The position numbers and the translations under genes are program-made. From Synchiropus splendidus (lineage: Eukaryota; Chordata; Actinopteri; Syngnathiformes; Callionymidae): a stretch of DNA of 64,000 nucleotides. Under the pieces are notes generated by a model. That model did not search any database, was not told the DNA's origin, and saw nothing but the letters and a program-made list of their open reading frames with translations. Below, piece by piece: positions 55,201-64,000 of the stretch. Location: the NCBI RefSeq assembly GCF_027744825.2, contig NC_071335.1, positions 10,765,001 through 10,829,000 of the forward strand. Reading direction: 5' to 3'. The first letter of the stretch is position 1. The number at the start of each line of letters is the position of its first letter.

Positions 55201-58200
55201 TTCTCCTGCTGCTCCAGAGTCTTGTCCATTTTATCGTCGGTCATGCAGAAGCACCGCAGCCGGGCTTCTATGGGGTCCAGGGTCTTGGCAAAAATGACAA
55301 ACTTGGCCATGTACGGGACGCAGATGATTTCTCTGTAGAGCTGGGAGCCAAAGCTGACAGAGTCCTGGACCTGTCTGCAGTCAATCAGCCAAAACCTAAA
55401 AAGGGGTCGGTTGAAGGGTTTAAGTGTAGAGAAGACTTGCAAAAAGCATCAGGAATGTTCTCAAGACTGTTTTTTTGTTTCCCATTAAGGGAATATATTT
55501 TGATTCATTTACCTCGCCGACACATTTGTGGTAAAGGAGACACACTGATTGACAAAAGTTAAAGGCGTTGAGCCGGTGATGTCTTCCCATTGAGCTGGTG
55601 TGGTTCCACCTGTGACACAACACTACATTAGTATGTGTTTAAGCACACACAGCGGTGTCGCTGCACCTGAATACCTGTGATGCTGCAGAGGAGACGTAGA
55701 GTGGGCGTCTCGCCACTGTAGACTGAGTTGGGTCCTTCATTGTTGCAGCTCTTGGGAATAGGGATGGTCATGGTTATGGGCTTGTGAAACTTCCTGCGCC
55801 TCGGTTCTAAGGTGACAATTGGGCTGAATGTGGCCTTGTTGCCGAGGATTTTCTTCACCACATCAGCTTCTATGGGCTGAGCCTGAGACAAGTTGGAATG
55901 ACATACCAGTTTTAGAACTGACACCGGCCGACTGAAGAGACCGCACGCATGTGTACCTGTAGCCCGACTCTGATCTTCTTAGTGAGCGCTCCCTCTGGGA
56001 AGACAGCCTGAACCTGGGGCACCAGTGTGCTACTGAGGACGCCGCCCTCCGGACCTATCAGATGACTGTCTTGCTTGATTCTGGAAACCACAGCAAAGTA
56101 CTGCGGGAAGTCTCTGGTGATGATTCGGCATATCCTTTTCCTCTCAAGCTCTTCAGGAGAGTCAAGTTCTGTAAAATACAAACGATGTATTGTCTCTCCA
56201 CTTATAGACTCAACCACATAGCGCATCATCCACCTGAAGACAGATACATACTGTAGCATATATAGATAAGTATTGGTGTGACTTTTAATGATAATAAGTT
56301 GGAAGTCATACGTGATTTTTTTTCTTTTGTACTTCGTCATTTTGTTATGTCAAGAAATGTTAGTACGTAGTGTTCACATAAGTACCGGGTAGATGTTATA
56401 TTTCTGCCTTGCAACACCATGATATTTTCTCTTTCAAAATGTTTGTCAACTAGCCACATTGAGGCAATCATGTAGTGATACAACATTACAGCCATTTCAG
56501 TGCGAAAGATAGAAGGAACACAAGCACATACGAAGACACAAGACTCACGCTCCTGAATGAATACAGTGCAGGATAGAAAACTCTCTTCAGACTTTGAGAA
56601 TTAATCCAGTGTATATACGATATTAAGAGTCTCCAGCTTCATATGACAAGGGAATCTGATATATATTTGTTATCATAGAACCATGATTGATAACAGCATT
56701 GTGAACAAGTTTAGTTATCACTCCTTCATTCTTGGTAATTCCTATCCCAAATTGCAGAGAGCAAAACACTGACTTACTTTCGTCCATGCCATTAAGTATC
56801 TGGTTCAATTCCTCCTCAGTGAAGTCACAGTGGTGTTCCCTCCAGTTTTCTCCTGTTTCACTCCTCAAGATCACCAACTCTCTCTCTGTGCCTCGCAGAG
56901 CAGCAAAATGAGGGATCTCCACAATCACAGGTCTGAGAAGGGTCCAGGTACAGAGCAGAGAAACATAAACAATGCATGAATGAATCACAAGACACAGATT
57001 TGGGACTTAAGGTGGATTGAAAGATCAACAACAGCAGCAAACTCAAAAAAAAAAGGAAATAAGACACACTAATACCACATCATGAAAAAAAACGTAACAG
57101 CTCAACAGCCAGAATGTCGAACTGAATTGTGATGAAAAACGCAGGAAAACATATAGAAAGGTGGATTCAATAATTCCTGGCTAAAAAAATAGAAACAACA
57201 AATGAAGAAAATGTTCTCTGGTGGGAATTGTGGGTAACTCAGGGAAAAATGGTTCCCCAAATTAAGGCATTGTCCCACTCATGGTCCTACCCGAGGAACT
57301 TGGTTCCAGGAGGACCCAACTGCAGGATGCGACTGACCAAGCTCTCACCCTCATTCAGAGGAGGAGGAGCAGTGGGAAGGTGGAGCTTACTGATCCATAC
57401 GCAGCACAGAAGAGGAGCGAAGAAGAAAGGATGAACACACAGGAAACTCACTGCATACTCCCTCCTCTCACCCGCACACACTCACGTTAGTATCTCTATC
57501 CATGTGGGGACCCCTCATTTCCATAATGCTTTCCCCAGGCTCTCACCCTAAACCACTCAAAACAAACAGCTAGCCATAACCAGAACTCTGAACCAAACTA
57601 AAACCTACCTATCATGACCCAGTTATATTGAAGTCCTCATCCTCAAATTGAAGCTTAGATTTGTGGGGCCCAGCCAAAAGGTCCACACAAAGGCGTAATG
57701 TCTCCACAAAGATGTGTTTTGTCAAGAATTGGTCCCCACAAGGACAGATAATTAAAGTACGATAATAAATGCGCACACATACACACCACCGCACACACTT
57801 GTGGGTCGAATCAAACTCACCCCAGAAACTGGGCACCTGTAGGTCCTACTTCTATGATGCGCCCAGCCAGACCCTCCCCCTCCACCATGGGGGGCATCGA
57901 GGCCAGACGGTGTCTCTTCACCAGCCTGCATGTGACCCTCGTAGGTGCCGAACACTTCCTTGGCGGCACAATGATTCGCAGACCGTTGTGGCGGCAGCCA
58001 CGCATGGATCCACCCCGTGCGTCCACCATGAAGCTGACCAGAAAACTGCGGGAGAATTTAGAGTTTATATTCAAGATCGAGATTTGTTATGGCCTAAATT
58101 CGGGTCAGTTAAAGCTGCAACAGTTACTGCCATTCAAGTCATTCCTCCGCTAGAGTCTTTCCCATTAAAAGTTGTTGTTGCAAGCAAAGCAGGAATGAAT

Positions 58201-61200
58201 TGGGAAGTATTGGCCACCAAAAGGTACATTCAAAAATCATCCAAATTCAAATGTACAACCAACATGAAATCTACACTGCAGTTCAAACCAGCAAACCTTG
58301 AATAATAAACAGAAGCTATCTGGAGTTACACATCTAAAATACCTGCAGTGCAGAAGAATGGCTAATTTGTGACTGGGTGAAGATTAAATGTTCAAGTAAA
58401 TCACAGCTTAAATAAACTAAAAAGACCTGGTGGAAAAGAGAAATTAAATATGCAATAACAAACGAAAAAAAAGTGTGTTAACTGACTCGTCAGACATGTA
58501 ACTTCTGTTATACCAGATTTTTTTTTTTGTGTCAATTTCTAAAATTAAAAACAACTATCATCTTTCTCCTAAATTCGTTTTCACTCAATCCATTCTCATT
58601 TCATTTTTGCAAATGCTTATCATCAGTCATTGTTTATAGACACATCCACATTACTACTACTGATCAATACTTACCTTTCATTGATATTATTCTTTACTTT
58701 TTGTTTTGATTAAATTATTTCCAAGTGAAGCAACACTAATTTTAAAAGTCCAAGCATTGAGCTCACAAGCTTGTTATTAGCCAAGATGCATTATCTCATT
58801 TGGGAAAACCAAAACAGTATTTAATGAAGCCCTTATAAACTACAGTGCTTCTGACCTCTTTTAAAAGATATCCATCAAATGAATAAACACATGAAGCATG
58901 CGCTCATGCATGTAATCAGGAGGGACACTCAAATACGCCATACTGCATTAGTCGGTCCAGAGTAGCATAAGGAACGATTGAGAGGCAATGACACAAAGCA
59001 GAGAAGTCAAAGTATAAGATTCACCTGCTGTTGTCATGGTCTAGGCAAGGAGAGGAGCGGCTAGAAGCAGAGTACAACGATCACACATCACAGAGTGCAC
59101 AGAGAAGCAACAACAGAGAGTAAACAAAAAACAAGGTGAGAAAAGTGATGAAAGAAAAGAGACATTAGAAAACCAAGTGAGGAAAAATAAAACAGAAATC
59201 AGTGATGGCCCTCACAGTTGTATAGTGAGCACAGACTGGAAAGGAAACCTTGCAAATTCATTGTTCAAAGTCTGTGTGTGACGTCCAGTTTGGAGACTGT
59301 GTGTGTGTTTGTACCCAGAGTGCAGCAAACTGGAGGACAACATCACATTGTCGAGGTGCTCGGCACCCCAGCTCAGACGGTACGAGTCCTTCTCGTTCTC
59401 CTTGGACAGCACTGACACCTGCAGAAAAATAACAGTGCACTGTTAAAACATCAGGAGTGAAAAATGTAAATACAGAGAACAGCAACATTGGATTCCTCAA
59501 CAACAATATTGAAAAAAAGACTTAGAGATGAGATGGTTTTTTTTTCAAATACTCTGAAGCACCCCCAATCATCATCATCATCACTGCTGCTCTGTCTTCG
59601 TCTTTCTCTGACTAAATTTCACTATGGTTGGTGCAGTAGGAGAAAATCTCAGATGCATCACCTGATGGCTTGCAATCATGTCCTCAATGAAAACTCCATC
59701 CCTCTGATGAAAGCTCTGGTGAATGGGTGTGTGTTGAGACCTGCGGATAAAGCGCAGAGTTAGAGGTCTCACTGTGCTCCCTGAATTATTCTGACTCCTA
59801 CCTGTCCAGGTTGTGGCTCATGTAGCTGAAGCTGTCCAAGTAATGTCCGGGGAGTGAATCATCTCCAAGCTCTCGGAGGTCCTCTGCTCGCAGGTACTCT
59901 CCCCCGTCGCCTGTCATTGTGTCCTCACCTGCTCAACAGACGGGTGGAATGTCACGTACTGTACACAACAACAATAAACTTCTGATCCAACCAACATACA
60001 TCACTTGTTAGACCAACACACTTTCACTTCAATGATTTGAATACCACACAAGGAAGAATATTAGACGAAGAAGATAAAGGCATTCACTGAAATCCACTGT
60101 TAAAAGTTTTGTTGAAGATAGCACTGCAACACCAGAGAGGTTCACAGCAAACAGTGTTTGAGAGGCAGCACTGAATACCTTCCAGCTCCACTGGGAGGTC
60201 AGAGAGTGGTTCATCGTCACACCTCAGCGCTAGGAAACAAAAACCTTTGAGACCTAGGTCAACCTCAGAACCCTCCGATCCCTCACATGTTCACACTGTG
60301 CTGTTCAGTTGAGTCTTAAAAGGCAAGAAAACTTTTGAATCGACTGTGACTCACCTTCATCATCGGACACGTCCAGCATTTCTGTCATGGTCTCAGGGAC
60401 GTTCAGTTTGTGTTTTTCTGTGACCGTCTAAAACACACATATTTTTAAATGTTTGATTTGAATTTCAAATGTGTGTGAATAGTCACTGCGAGCTCACTGT
60501 CGTTGTGGTAATGACTTCCTCGGTGACAACTTTCAGTGTGTCCACCACAGAAATGTAGCCCAGGCGCCTCGCAATCGACAGAGCAGTGTTCCCATTCTAC
60601 CAGGAAGAAGTGAACCTTGTTAGTAGATGCCACTGGACATGAATAACACAAGGTCGAAGCTCACCATTGTAGTGGTATTAGGTTTGGCCCCGTGTTGCAG
60701 CAAAACGTTGATGATATGTGTGTTCCCTTGTTGTGCAGCCTGGTGAAGTGGAGTGTATCCGTTCTAAGGAGAAAAGGCAGACAGTCAACGCTGAGACAAA
60801 GACTACTGAGGTGTAATAAAGGTCCTACCTTGGTCTTGGCATTGACACTGGCCCCTTGCTGCAGGAGGAAGTTCACCATTTTGGCATTTCCGTAGTGACA
60901 GGCTACTATGAGAGGAGTGTACCCAAGCTAAAGGAGACAGAGAGTGTCAGGATGACTTCATGAAGGGTCCATGAAGCCTTCATGAACTCCAAACAACATC
61001 ACTAAAATGTCTGTTACTGACAATCAAGACTAGAATCAGGAGGCAGCTCCTTCTTTTTTCCATCACTTGCTGACGTCATCCTCAACATCAAGGCCTTTTT
61101 TGTCACCATCCCCTCCCTCCTCCCTCACGGAGTAGCATGGGCTACCAGTTCTGCAACTCCTCCTCTCCCAACATCCTTTCCTATGCAGTATTTGTTTGTT

Positions 61201-63933
61201 GTAGTGTCTTTTCAACCCCACTCTGTGCCCCTCCACTGCCCTATCCTTAAGCCACTCCCACTTCTGTTGTCCTATGTCATATCTTTGCCAGTTTCTTGGA
61301 AGGGATGTAACTTGACTAACATAATTTCATTGCACCTGTTGTAATGAGAATAAATAACAGACTGTGATTTCTGTAACAATGACTCAGACTACCCTTAGAA
61401 TAATTTATGGAACCTTCCCAAAGAAGGCACCTTTCATTTCTATTTCAATTAGACATGTAGAACATAATGACAAAGCATGACTGCATGTCCGCACCTTGGT
61501 TTGCTGGTCCAAGTTTGCATCATTTTTGGCCAAAACCTCAGCTGCATTGACCCGGTCCTCTTGTGCGGTGAGATGGAGAGGGGTCAGTCCACTCTGTGAC
61601 ACACACGACAGAGTTATAGCTCCATTAGGAGGTAAATGATAGTTCGGTTTAGATCCCTGACCTTGGTTGCGGTGTTGATGTGAGCTCCCTTCCCCAGCAG
61701 CAGCGCTGCCATCTCTGCATGTCCTTCCTGGGCAGCCAGGTGTAGAGGACTGACCCCTTGCTTGGTCAGCACATTAGTCTCTGCGCCATACTGTAGCAGT
61801 GCTAATGCAATGTTTGTTTGGTTCTTTTTGGCTGCAATGTGAAGCGGAGTGTAGCCATTCTGCACAGGGAAGACGGCAAAAATCTTGTTATTTCAAGTGG
61901 CAACACATATGTGACTTGAGGATCATAGTTGACATTTTCTGACAAGGCTCAATATTTTGGAAGCATGACGCTCTGTAAAAATCCATAGATTAGCTGTGTC
62001 GCTGTGTAAACCATAGGGTTCAGACTGCGAGAAAAAAGTAGCAGCTTATTACAATTAATATTGTATTTGAGTAAAACCACTGATTTAACAGAAAACATCT
62101 CATCTTCACACCTTGGCTGTGGCGTGCGGAGAAGCGCCTTTATCCAGCAGAAGCAGAGCAACATCCTGGTTATCATAGTGAGCTGCCACGTGGAGCGGAG
62201 TCAGGCCATTCTGTCACAGAAATACCCTCATCAAAAGAAGTCTCAAAACAGAACTGCTGAGTAACAAGTTTGCCACTAACTTGCAGTTCATTCAACAGTC
62301 CAAGGATTAAAATAAGCACATGGATCCTGGTCTCACCTTGCCAGCGTCATCGGGCAGAGCTTTGCGCTGTAGAAGTAGTTTGGCTACATCAAGGCTTCCA
62401 TACTTAGCAGCTACATGCAAGGGAGTGAATCCTTTCTGTAAAGCAGGACAGAGTAGAAGTCAATTGGTAAATCGATTTGTATAATACAACGGCAGAAACA
62501 GCTGTTGGACCACATTGCAACGATTTGTTATTTGTCCTGTAAACATGACGGCTCCTCATCAATCACCTTGGTGGCCATTGAATGTGACGCTCCGGCCTCC
62601 ATTAGTATAGCAGCCGTCTCCACTTGGCCTTCCCGGGCTGAAATATGCAGAGGTGTGTAGCCGTTGGTGGTGGCGGCATCTGGATGGGCCATGTGCTGAA
62701 GTAGCAGCTGGACAATATCAGTCTTTCCCAAACGAGATGCAATGTGGAGGGGTGTCTGATCCTCCTGAGAGACATGAGCGAATATTAATGAAGTTGAAGT
62801 TCCCATAGTTAAGAATGAAAAGTTCTGGAGAGGACGTTTCCTAATGGAAGTATGTCATAATTGATAGGCTCATATAGTGACGGTGACTCACCCTAGCCAT
62901 CGCATCCACCAACGCTCCATTGCGCAGCAGGCAGCGAACTACTTCCATCTGACCTGCTCTCGCCGCCATGTGAAGAGCTGTCTCTCCACGCTGCGAGGTG
63001 ATATGATGTGGAAACTCTATCATTAGGTTGTCAGCCTCGCTGCACAGGACATTTACACAGACAGCTGACAGGAATACTCACAATGTTGCGCACATCAGGT
63101 GAAGCTCCGTTTTGCAGAAGAAGCAGAACAATGTTGAGGTGGCCCATGAACGCAGCAACATGGATGGGAGTCAGACCAGACTGCAACGGAATTGCAAGGA
63201 CAAGACAACGATGAAATGCATTACATCTATCTATCTATCTATCTTGAGGATACTTAATCTCTTTAATGAAGTCATCAAAGAGTGCCACGGCCACAGGTGT
63301 TACCTCTGTGATCGCCTGAATGGATGCACCATATTTTATGAGCAGCTCCATCACCTTCACCCTGTTCTTCTTGCAAGCGATGTGGAGAGGAGTGAAGCCG
63401 TTCTAGCAGAGAAAATAGAGAAAAAGGTGGCATATTAGTTAAGAAAAATATCAATAACACATATGATAGTTGTGACACTATGGATGTACTGCTGTCATCA
63501 ACAATGCTCAACAAAGTTGTTTATCAAAATAGAGCAAGTGAATCCATTGTTATTTACCAGTGCACGAGCATTTGGGTTGGCCTTCTTGTCCAGCAGAAGT
63601 TTGGTGACTCTATAGTGACCACAGTGAGCTGCGACATGCAGGGCTGTGAGGTAGTCCAGCGTGACATCATCAACAGGAGCCTTGTGCTGCAGCAGAAGCT
63701 TCACACACTCCACATGGTCTCCCTGGGCTGACATGTGAAGTGGTGACAGTCCATTCTATATTTCAAAAAACACATATCATTCAGAAATTATATTTCAATT
63801 AACAGCTGAATTATTTTTATAGAGAGAAGAAGACCTTAGTTCTGGCTAGGATTGGTGCTCCTCTCTCCAGCAGCAGCTCGACTGCAGAGTCGTGTCCACT
63901 TCTGGCAGCACAGTGCAGAGGGGTTAGTCCATC
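21806..63933 (-). CDS. ank2: ankyrin-2 (ankyrin-B), spliced, 5' partial, two giant exons
   Basis: This is a membrane-skeleton adaptor that links membrane proteins to beta-spectrin. It runs right to left, with domains in order: ankyrin repeats (63933-60498), linker (60427-59025), ZU5-ZU5-UPA (58045-54757), short joins (54687-54562), giant exon 1 (53670-48367), death domain (47884-47285), regulatory exon (46616-46406), short/giant exon 2 (46305-46227 or to 27855), and C-terminal exons (26421-24970, 24609-24520, 24218-24135, 23354-23193, 23131-22958, about 22285-21806). The version with giant exon 1 and the short form of exon 2 sums to 11,970 bp, exactly in frame. Ankyrin-B, and not ankyrin-G or -R, is indicated by [20 protein letters not shown], by giant-exon motifs such as [20 protein letters not shown], and by the neighbouring camk2d. 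The first eight or so ankyrin repeats and the N-terminus lie beyond the right edge. Confidence 0.95.
22958..23131 (-). CDS. ank2: ank2 penultimate exon
   Basis: This exon is 174 bp, phase 0-0, encoding [20 protein letters not shown], then [20 protein letters not shown] and [18 protein letters not shown]. GDSxLAxDLPSAxxDF is a motif I recall from other vertebrate ankyrin C-termini. The donor is gtttgt. Confidence 0.85.
23193..23354 (-). CDS. ank2: ank2 C-terminal exon, VTRKVIRK...[10 protein letters not shown]
   Basis: This exon is 162 bp, phase 0-0, encoding [19 protein letters not shown], then [19 protein letters not shown] and TE. It matches mammalian TRKIIRRYVSS and GDGYSKVIKRVVLKSD. In the human canonical protein the frame ends soon after this point, but here a donor (GAG|gtgtgt) leads to two more coding exons, as in longer ankyrin C-termini. 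Confidence 0.92.
23527..23965. mobile_element. foldback / MITE-like inverted-repeat element in ank2 intron
   Basis: The left arm begins gtgcaaaacacatttacaaa, and the right arm, reverse complemented, begins gtgcaaaacacattcacaaa. The arms can be followed for about 150 bp on each side with moderate divergence (for example catttcaaataagtttacaa against catttcaaacaaatttacaa). The centre (gaaaccacttcacgtccgta) resembles a repeat I recall from other fish. It has no ORF. Confidence 0.6.
23995..24120. repeat. remnant of a common teleost interspersed repeat
   Basis: The segment gatagggtcgcgggaggcta, followed by tcccagctacacaggacaag and caccagtgcc, matches from memory a repeat widespread in fish genomes (ggtcgcggg...cctatcccagc...). 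It is degenerate. The family is not named. Confidence 0.5.
24135..24218 (-). CDS. ank2: ank2 C-terminal exon, [15 protein letters not shown]
   Basis: This exon is 84 bp, phase 0-0, encoding [20 protein letters not shown] then NGHTVVKR. It matches the mammalian DMPEIPPETVTEEEYIDEHG and HTVVKKV block. Confidence 0.92.
24520..24609 (-). CDS. ank2: ank2 C-terminal exon with RRRVVIK motif
   Basis: This exon is 90 bp, phase 0-0, from acceptor acctggtcag to donor AAG|gtatct. It encodes [20 protein letters not shown] then [10 protein letters not shown]. The FLTTRxVRRRVxI motif is typical of vertebrate ankyrin C-terminal regulatory domains. Confidence 0.85.
24970..26421 (-). CDS. ank2: ank2 C-terminal acidic exon (1,452 bp)
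   Basis: Acceptor tcatttctttcag, donor GCGAGG|gtaaga, phase 0-0, 484 codons. It starts [13 protein letters not shown], has a poly-Glu run encoded by a CTC triplet repeat at 25921-25938, then [42 protein letters not shown], and ends [20 protein letters not shown] then GEALAR. It occupies the place of the mammalian exon starting DFSGKMQDLPEE but is about three times as long and poorly conserved. It is strongly acidic and Ser-rich, with no recognised fold. Confidence 0.85.
26422..27854 (-). other. ank2 intron, or 3' UTR if giant exon 2 is terminal
   Basis: AATAAA on the minus strand (TTTATT at 26682-26687) could serve a transcript that ends with giant exon 2. A segment at 27208-27535 (cacctctgccaaggaggtta, then ggatccaggatcttgaagaa and gcgctctctgagtgc) is a remnant of a repeat common in fish and other metazoan genomes. 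No exon able to link giant exon 2 in phase to 26421 was found. Confidence 0.5.
27208..27535 (+). repeat. interspersed repeat remnant (ctctgccaaggaggttatg type)
   Basis: This is recognised by the characteristic start ctctgccaaggaggttatgt, the internal gatcctggatccaagaattt and the end gcgctctctgagtgc, which flank a degenerate body of about 300 bp. The class is not assigned. Confidence 0.55.
27855..46305 (-). CDS. ank2: ank2 giant exon 2: 18.4-kb open frame with tandem 339-residue repeats
   Basis: The frame continues the 79-bp exon past its internal donor, with no stop for 18,451 bp until TAA at 27855-27857. It has three parts. (1) A unique N-terminal part, about 46,226-44,110, contains scattered SPDS motifs and single copies of repeat elements ([21 protein letters not shown]). 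(2) The 15-unit array covers about 44,110-28,900. (3) A unique C-terminal part, about 28,900-27,855, has [13 protein letters not shown] and [12 protein letters not shown]. The product is acidic, Ser/Pro-rich and low in hydrophobic clusters, so probably disordered. The 3' end is unresolved: it may be an alternative terminal exon stopping at 27855, or be spliced at AAAG|gtaaat (27904). That donor is phase 1 and does not fit the phase-0 exon at 26421. The function is unknown. Confidence 0.8.
28900..44110 (-). repeat. ank2: 15-copy coding tandem array, 1,017-bp unit
   Basis: An identical landmark (the [11 protein letters not shown] segment) recurs at plus-strand positions 29185, 30202, 31459, 32476, 33493, 34510, 35527, 36544, 37561, 38818, 39835, 40852, 41869, 42886 and 43903. 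Spacing is 1,017 bp twelve times and 1,257 bp twice. One unit reads in order: [182 protein letters not shown]. Units are nearly identical, with many of the differences at third codon positions. Both 1,017 and 240 are multiples of three. Confidence 0.95.
46227..46305 (-). CDS. ank2: ank2 79-bp exon (short form of giant exon 2)
   Basis: Acceptor tgtgcgacag precedes [20 protein letters not shown] and then HNLDHQ. An in-frame GTAAGTAAG directly follows CAC CAA at 46226, giving a full-consensus 5' splice site in phase 0. It joins without frame change to the exon starting GAT TTC (DFTSSETN) at 26421, just as mammalian ankyrin-B goes from QVQQ to DFSG. Use of this donor removes the whole repeat array. 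Confidence 0.7.
46406..46616 (-). CDS. ank2: ank2 regulatory exon after death domain
   Basis: This exon is 211 bp, with acceptor tttcccttcag and donor AAG|gtaaat, phase 1 to 2. It encodes [20 protein letters not shown], then [19 protein letters not shown] and ends LLEELEIP. PxVSEEDxSV is shared with mammalian ankyrin-B at the same position (PIVSEEDISV). Confidence 0.85.
47285..47884 (-). CDS. ank2: ank2 death-domain exons
   Basis: Three exons: 47807-47884 ([20 protein letters not shown] then GFSWT), 47560-47691 ([20 protein letters not shown] then [12 protein letters not shown]) and 47285-47425 ([20 protein letters not shown] then SYAEIEK-like [13 protein letters not shown]). All junctions are phase 1. 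The fold is the ankyrin death domain, as in the mammalian [20 protein letters not shown] block. It sits directly after giant exon 1 and before the regulatory exons, as in all vertebrate ankyrins. Confidence 0.95.
48367..53670 (-). CDS. ank2: ank2 giant exon 1 (neuronal 440-kDa ankyrin-B type)
   Basis: This single exon of about 5.3 kb (1,768 codons, phase 1-1, so skippable) is acidic, Ser/Thr-rich and probably disordered. It is homologous to the neuron-specific giant exon of mammalian ANK2: it starts [13 protein letters not shown], then [10 protein letters not shown], then [37 protein letters not shown] occurs at about 52,776-52,700 and a second version, [20 protein letters not shown], at about 52,425-52,335. 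It continues with [40 protein letters not shown] and [18 protein letters not shown], and ends [12 protein letters not shown]. In mammals this exon directs giant ankyrin-B to axons. A GxxxxLxxxLDKC-type motif appears three times ([45 protein letters not shown]). The acceptor (cgaaccaaag) is weak, so the 5' edge is approximate. Confidence 0.9.
53671..54561 (-). other. ank2 intron upstream of giant exon 1
   Basis: AT-rich, with no coding or repeat feature recognised. The reading frame that runs through the acceptor side of giant exon 1 is open for 12 codons only by chance. Confidence 0.5.
54562..54583 (-). CDS. ank2: candidate 22-bp microexon of ank2 before giant exon 1
   Basis: The acceptor ctctgttttgcag and donor AAAT|gtgagt enclose 22 bp encoding SEKSDKK plus one base. 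It changes phase 0 to phase 1, which is what the neighbouring exons require, and matches SEKND in the mammalian sequence I recall. The identification depends on phase bookkeeping and on that similarity. Confidence 0.55.
54655..54687 (-). CDS. ank2: ank2 33-bp acidic microexon after UPA
   Basis: It is flanked by ctctcacccag and a gtaatt donor, phase 0-0, and encodes [11 protein letters not shown]. Human ankyrin-B has a comparable ESESDQEQEEE segment at this place. Confidence 0.8.
54757..58045 (-). CDS. ank2: ank2 ZU5-ZU5-UPA spectrin-binding supermodule exons
   Basis: Nine exons: 57821-58045, 57291-57389, 56778-56932, 55957-56168, 55675-55882, 55513-55609, 55167-55395, 54953-55078, 54757-54879. 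They read [20 protein letters not shown] through [31 protein letters not shown] through [122 protein letters not shown]; and [20 protein letters not shown] through [11 protein letters not shown]. Lengths 225, 99, 155, 212, 208, 97, 229, 126 and 123 bp are close to those I recall for mammalian ANK2, with phases matching throughout. The 99-bp exon duplicates the end of the preceding one (both end (A/T)(Q/K)FLG) and is the ankyrin-B-specific insert. Confidence 0.93.
57490..57765. repeat. teleost interspersed repeat remnant (ggtccccacaaggacag type)
   Basis: The segment ccatgtggggacccctcatt through ttggtccccacaaggacaga and tacgataata matches, from memory, a repeat widespread in fish genomes. It lies in the ank2 intron between the exons at 57821 and 57389. 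Confidence 0.5.
58046..59024 (-). other. ank2 intron
   Basis: AT-rich, with a T run at about 58,518. No exon or recognised repeat was seen. Confidence 0.5.
59025..60427 (-). CDS. ank2: ank2 linker exons between ankyrin repeats and ZU5
   Basis: Six exons: 60355-60427 ([20 protein letters not shown]), 60179-60229 ([17 protein letters not shown]), 59802-59928 ([20 protein letters not shown] through YMSHNLD), 59662-59740 ([20 protein letters not shown]), 59315-59418 ([20 protein letters not shown] through LLHSG) and a 36-bp microexon at 59025-59060 ([11 protein letters not shown]). Phases chain without conflict. The 59662-59740 exon replaces a longer Ser/Arg-rich segment in the mammalian sequence I recall. 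The microexon corresponds to an optional mammalian ankyrin exon and has intact splice sites on both sides. Confidence 0.85.
60498..63933 (-). CDS. ank2: ank2 membrane-binding domain: 16 ankyrin repeats
   Basis: Thirteen exons: 63835-63933, 63558-63755, 63304-63402, 63082-63180, 62892-62990, 62567-62764, 62337-62435, 62112-62210, 61662-61859, 61495-61593, 60829-60927, 60665-60763, 60498-60596. Ten are exactly 99 bp (one 33-residue repeat) and three are 198 bp (two repeats), all phase 0-0. The first reads [20 protein letters not shown] and the last [20 protein letters not shown]. By comparison with the 24-repeat vertebrate solenoid these are repeats 9-24. The solenoid binds ion channels, exchangers and L1-family adhesion proteins. 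No repeat is broken. Confidence 0.95.
60928..61494. repeat. probable retroelement 3' fragment in ank2 intron
   Basis: The stretch from about 61,060 to 61,360 is non-repetitive, C-rich text ending in taatttcattgcacctgttg, then taatgagaataaataac. This resembles the 3' tail of fish non-LTR or gene-derived elements (ttcattgtac...aatgacaataaa). Similarity is from memory and weak. Confidence 0.3.
63224..63245. repeat. (CTAT)n microsatellite
   Basis: Five CTAT units lie in the intron between two ankyrin-repeat exons. Confidence 0.9.
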
Positions 63934-64000
63934 CTGTGCAGCAGAAAACCAACATTAATGCAGTAGTTAACACAAGAATTAAGTTAAAAAGGAGAGCATA

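Overview
The window is teleost fish genomic DNA. It has exon-intron genes with GT-AG splice sites, vertebrate-specific gene families, fish-type interspersed repeats and long dinucleotide microsatellites, and introns much shorter than in mammals. It holds two genes arranged tail to tail, and neither is complete at its 5' end. The pair corresponds to the CAMK2D-ANK2 neighbourhood of other vertebrates.

Left part, + strand (about 1,259-17,850): a camk2d-type gene for the delta chain of calcium/calmodulin-dependent protein kinase II, entered at the exon that begins in kinase subdomain III. Kinase, autoinhibitory/calmodulin-binding, variable-linker and association-domain exons are all visible with clean splice junctions. 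The variable linker has two recognisable alternative exons and a further 99-bp exon-like cassette. The C-terminus has two alternative endings.

Middle (about 17,850-21,805): the facing 3' untranslated regions of the two genes plus intergenic DNA. No other gene was seen.

Right part, - strand (63,933 down to 21,806): an ank2 (ankyrin-B) gene, entered in the membrane-binding domain. In transcript order it shows 16 ankyrin repeats (exons with 99/198-bp periodicity), a linker, the ZU5-ZU5-UPA spectrin-binding supermodule, a 5.3-kb giant exon matching the neuronal 440-kDa ankyrin-B exon, three death-domain exons, and a C-terminal regulatory region. My 42-exon model of the form without the second giant exon sums to 11,970 coding bp, exactly 3,990 codons including stop.

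The standout is a second giant open frame between the death domain and the C-terminal exons. It runs from 46,305 to a TAA at 27,855 (18,451 bp) without a stop. Most of it is a tandem array of 15 units of 339 codons (1,017 bp), two of them carrying an extra 80 codons (240 bp), with signs of three-unit higher-order duplication. The repeat is acidic and Ser/Pro-rich, with about eight SP-(D/E/H)-S motifs per unit. At 46,226 an in-frame GTAAGT donor would end this exon after only 79 bp and join in phase to the next C-terminal exon. The 18-kb frame therefore looks like an optional extension into what is otherwise an intron, selected by competing 5' splice-site use. If fully translated it would give an ankyrin of more than 9,000 residues (about 1 MDa).

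Relationships to mammalian proteins are from recalled family sequences. No alignment, transcript or depth data were available.
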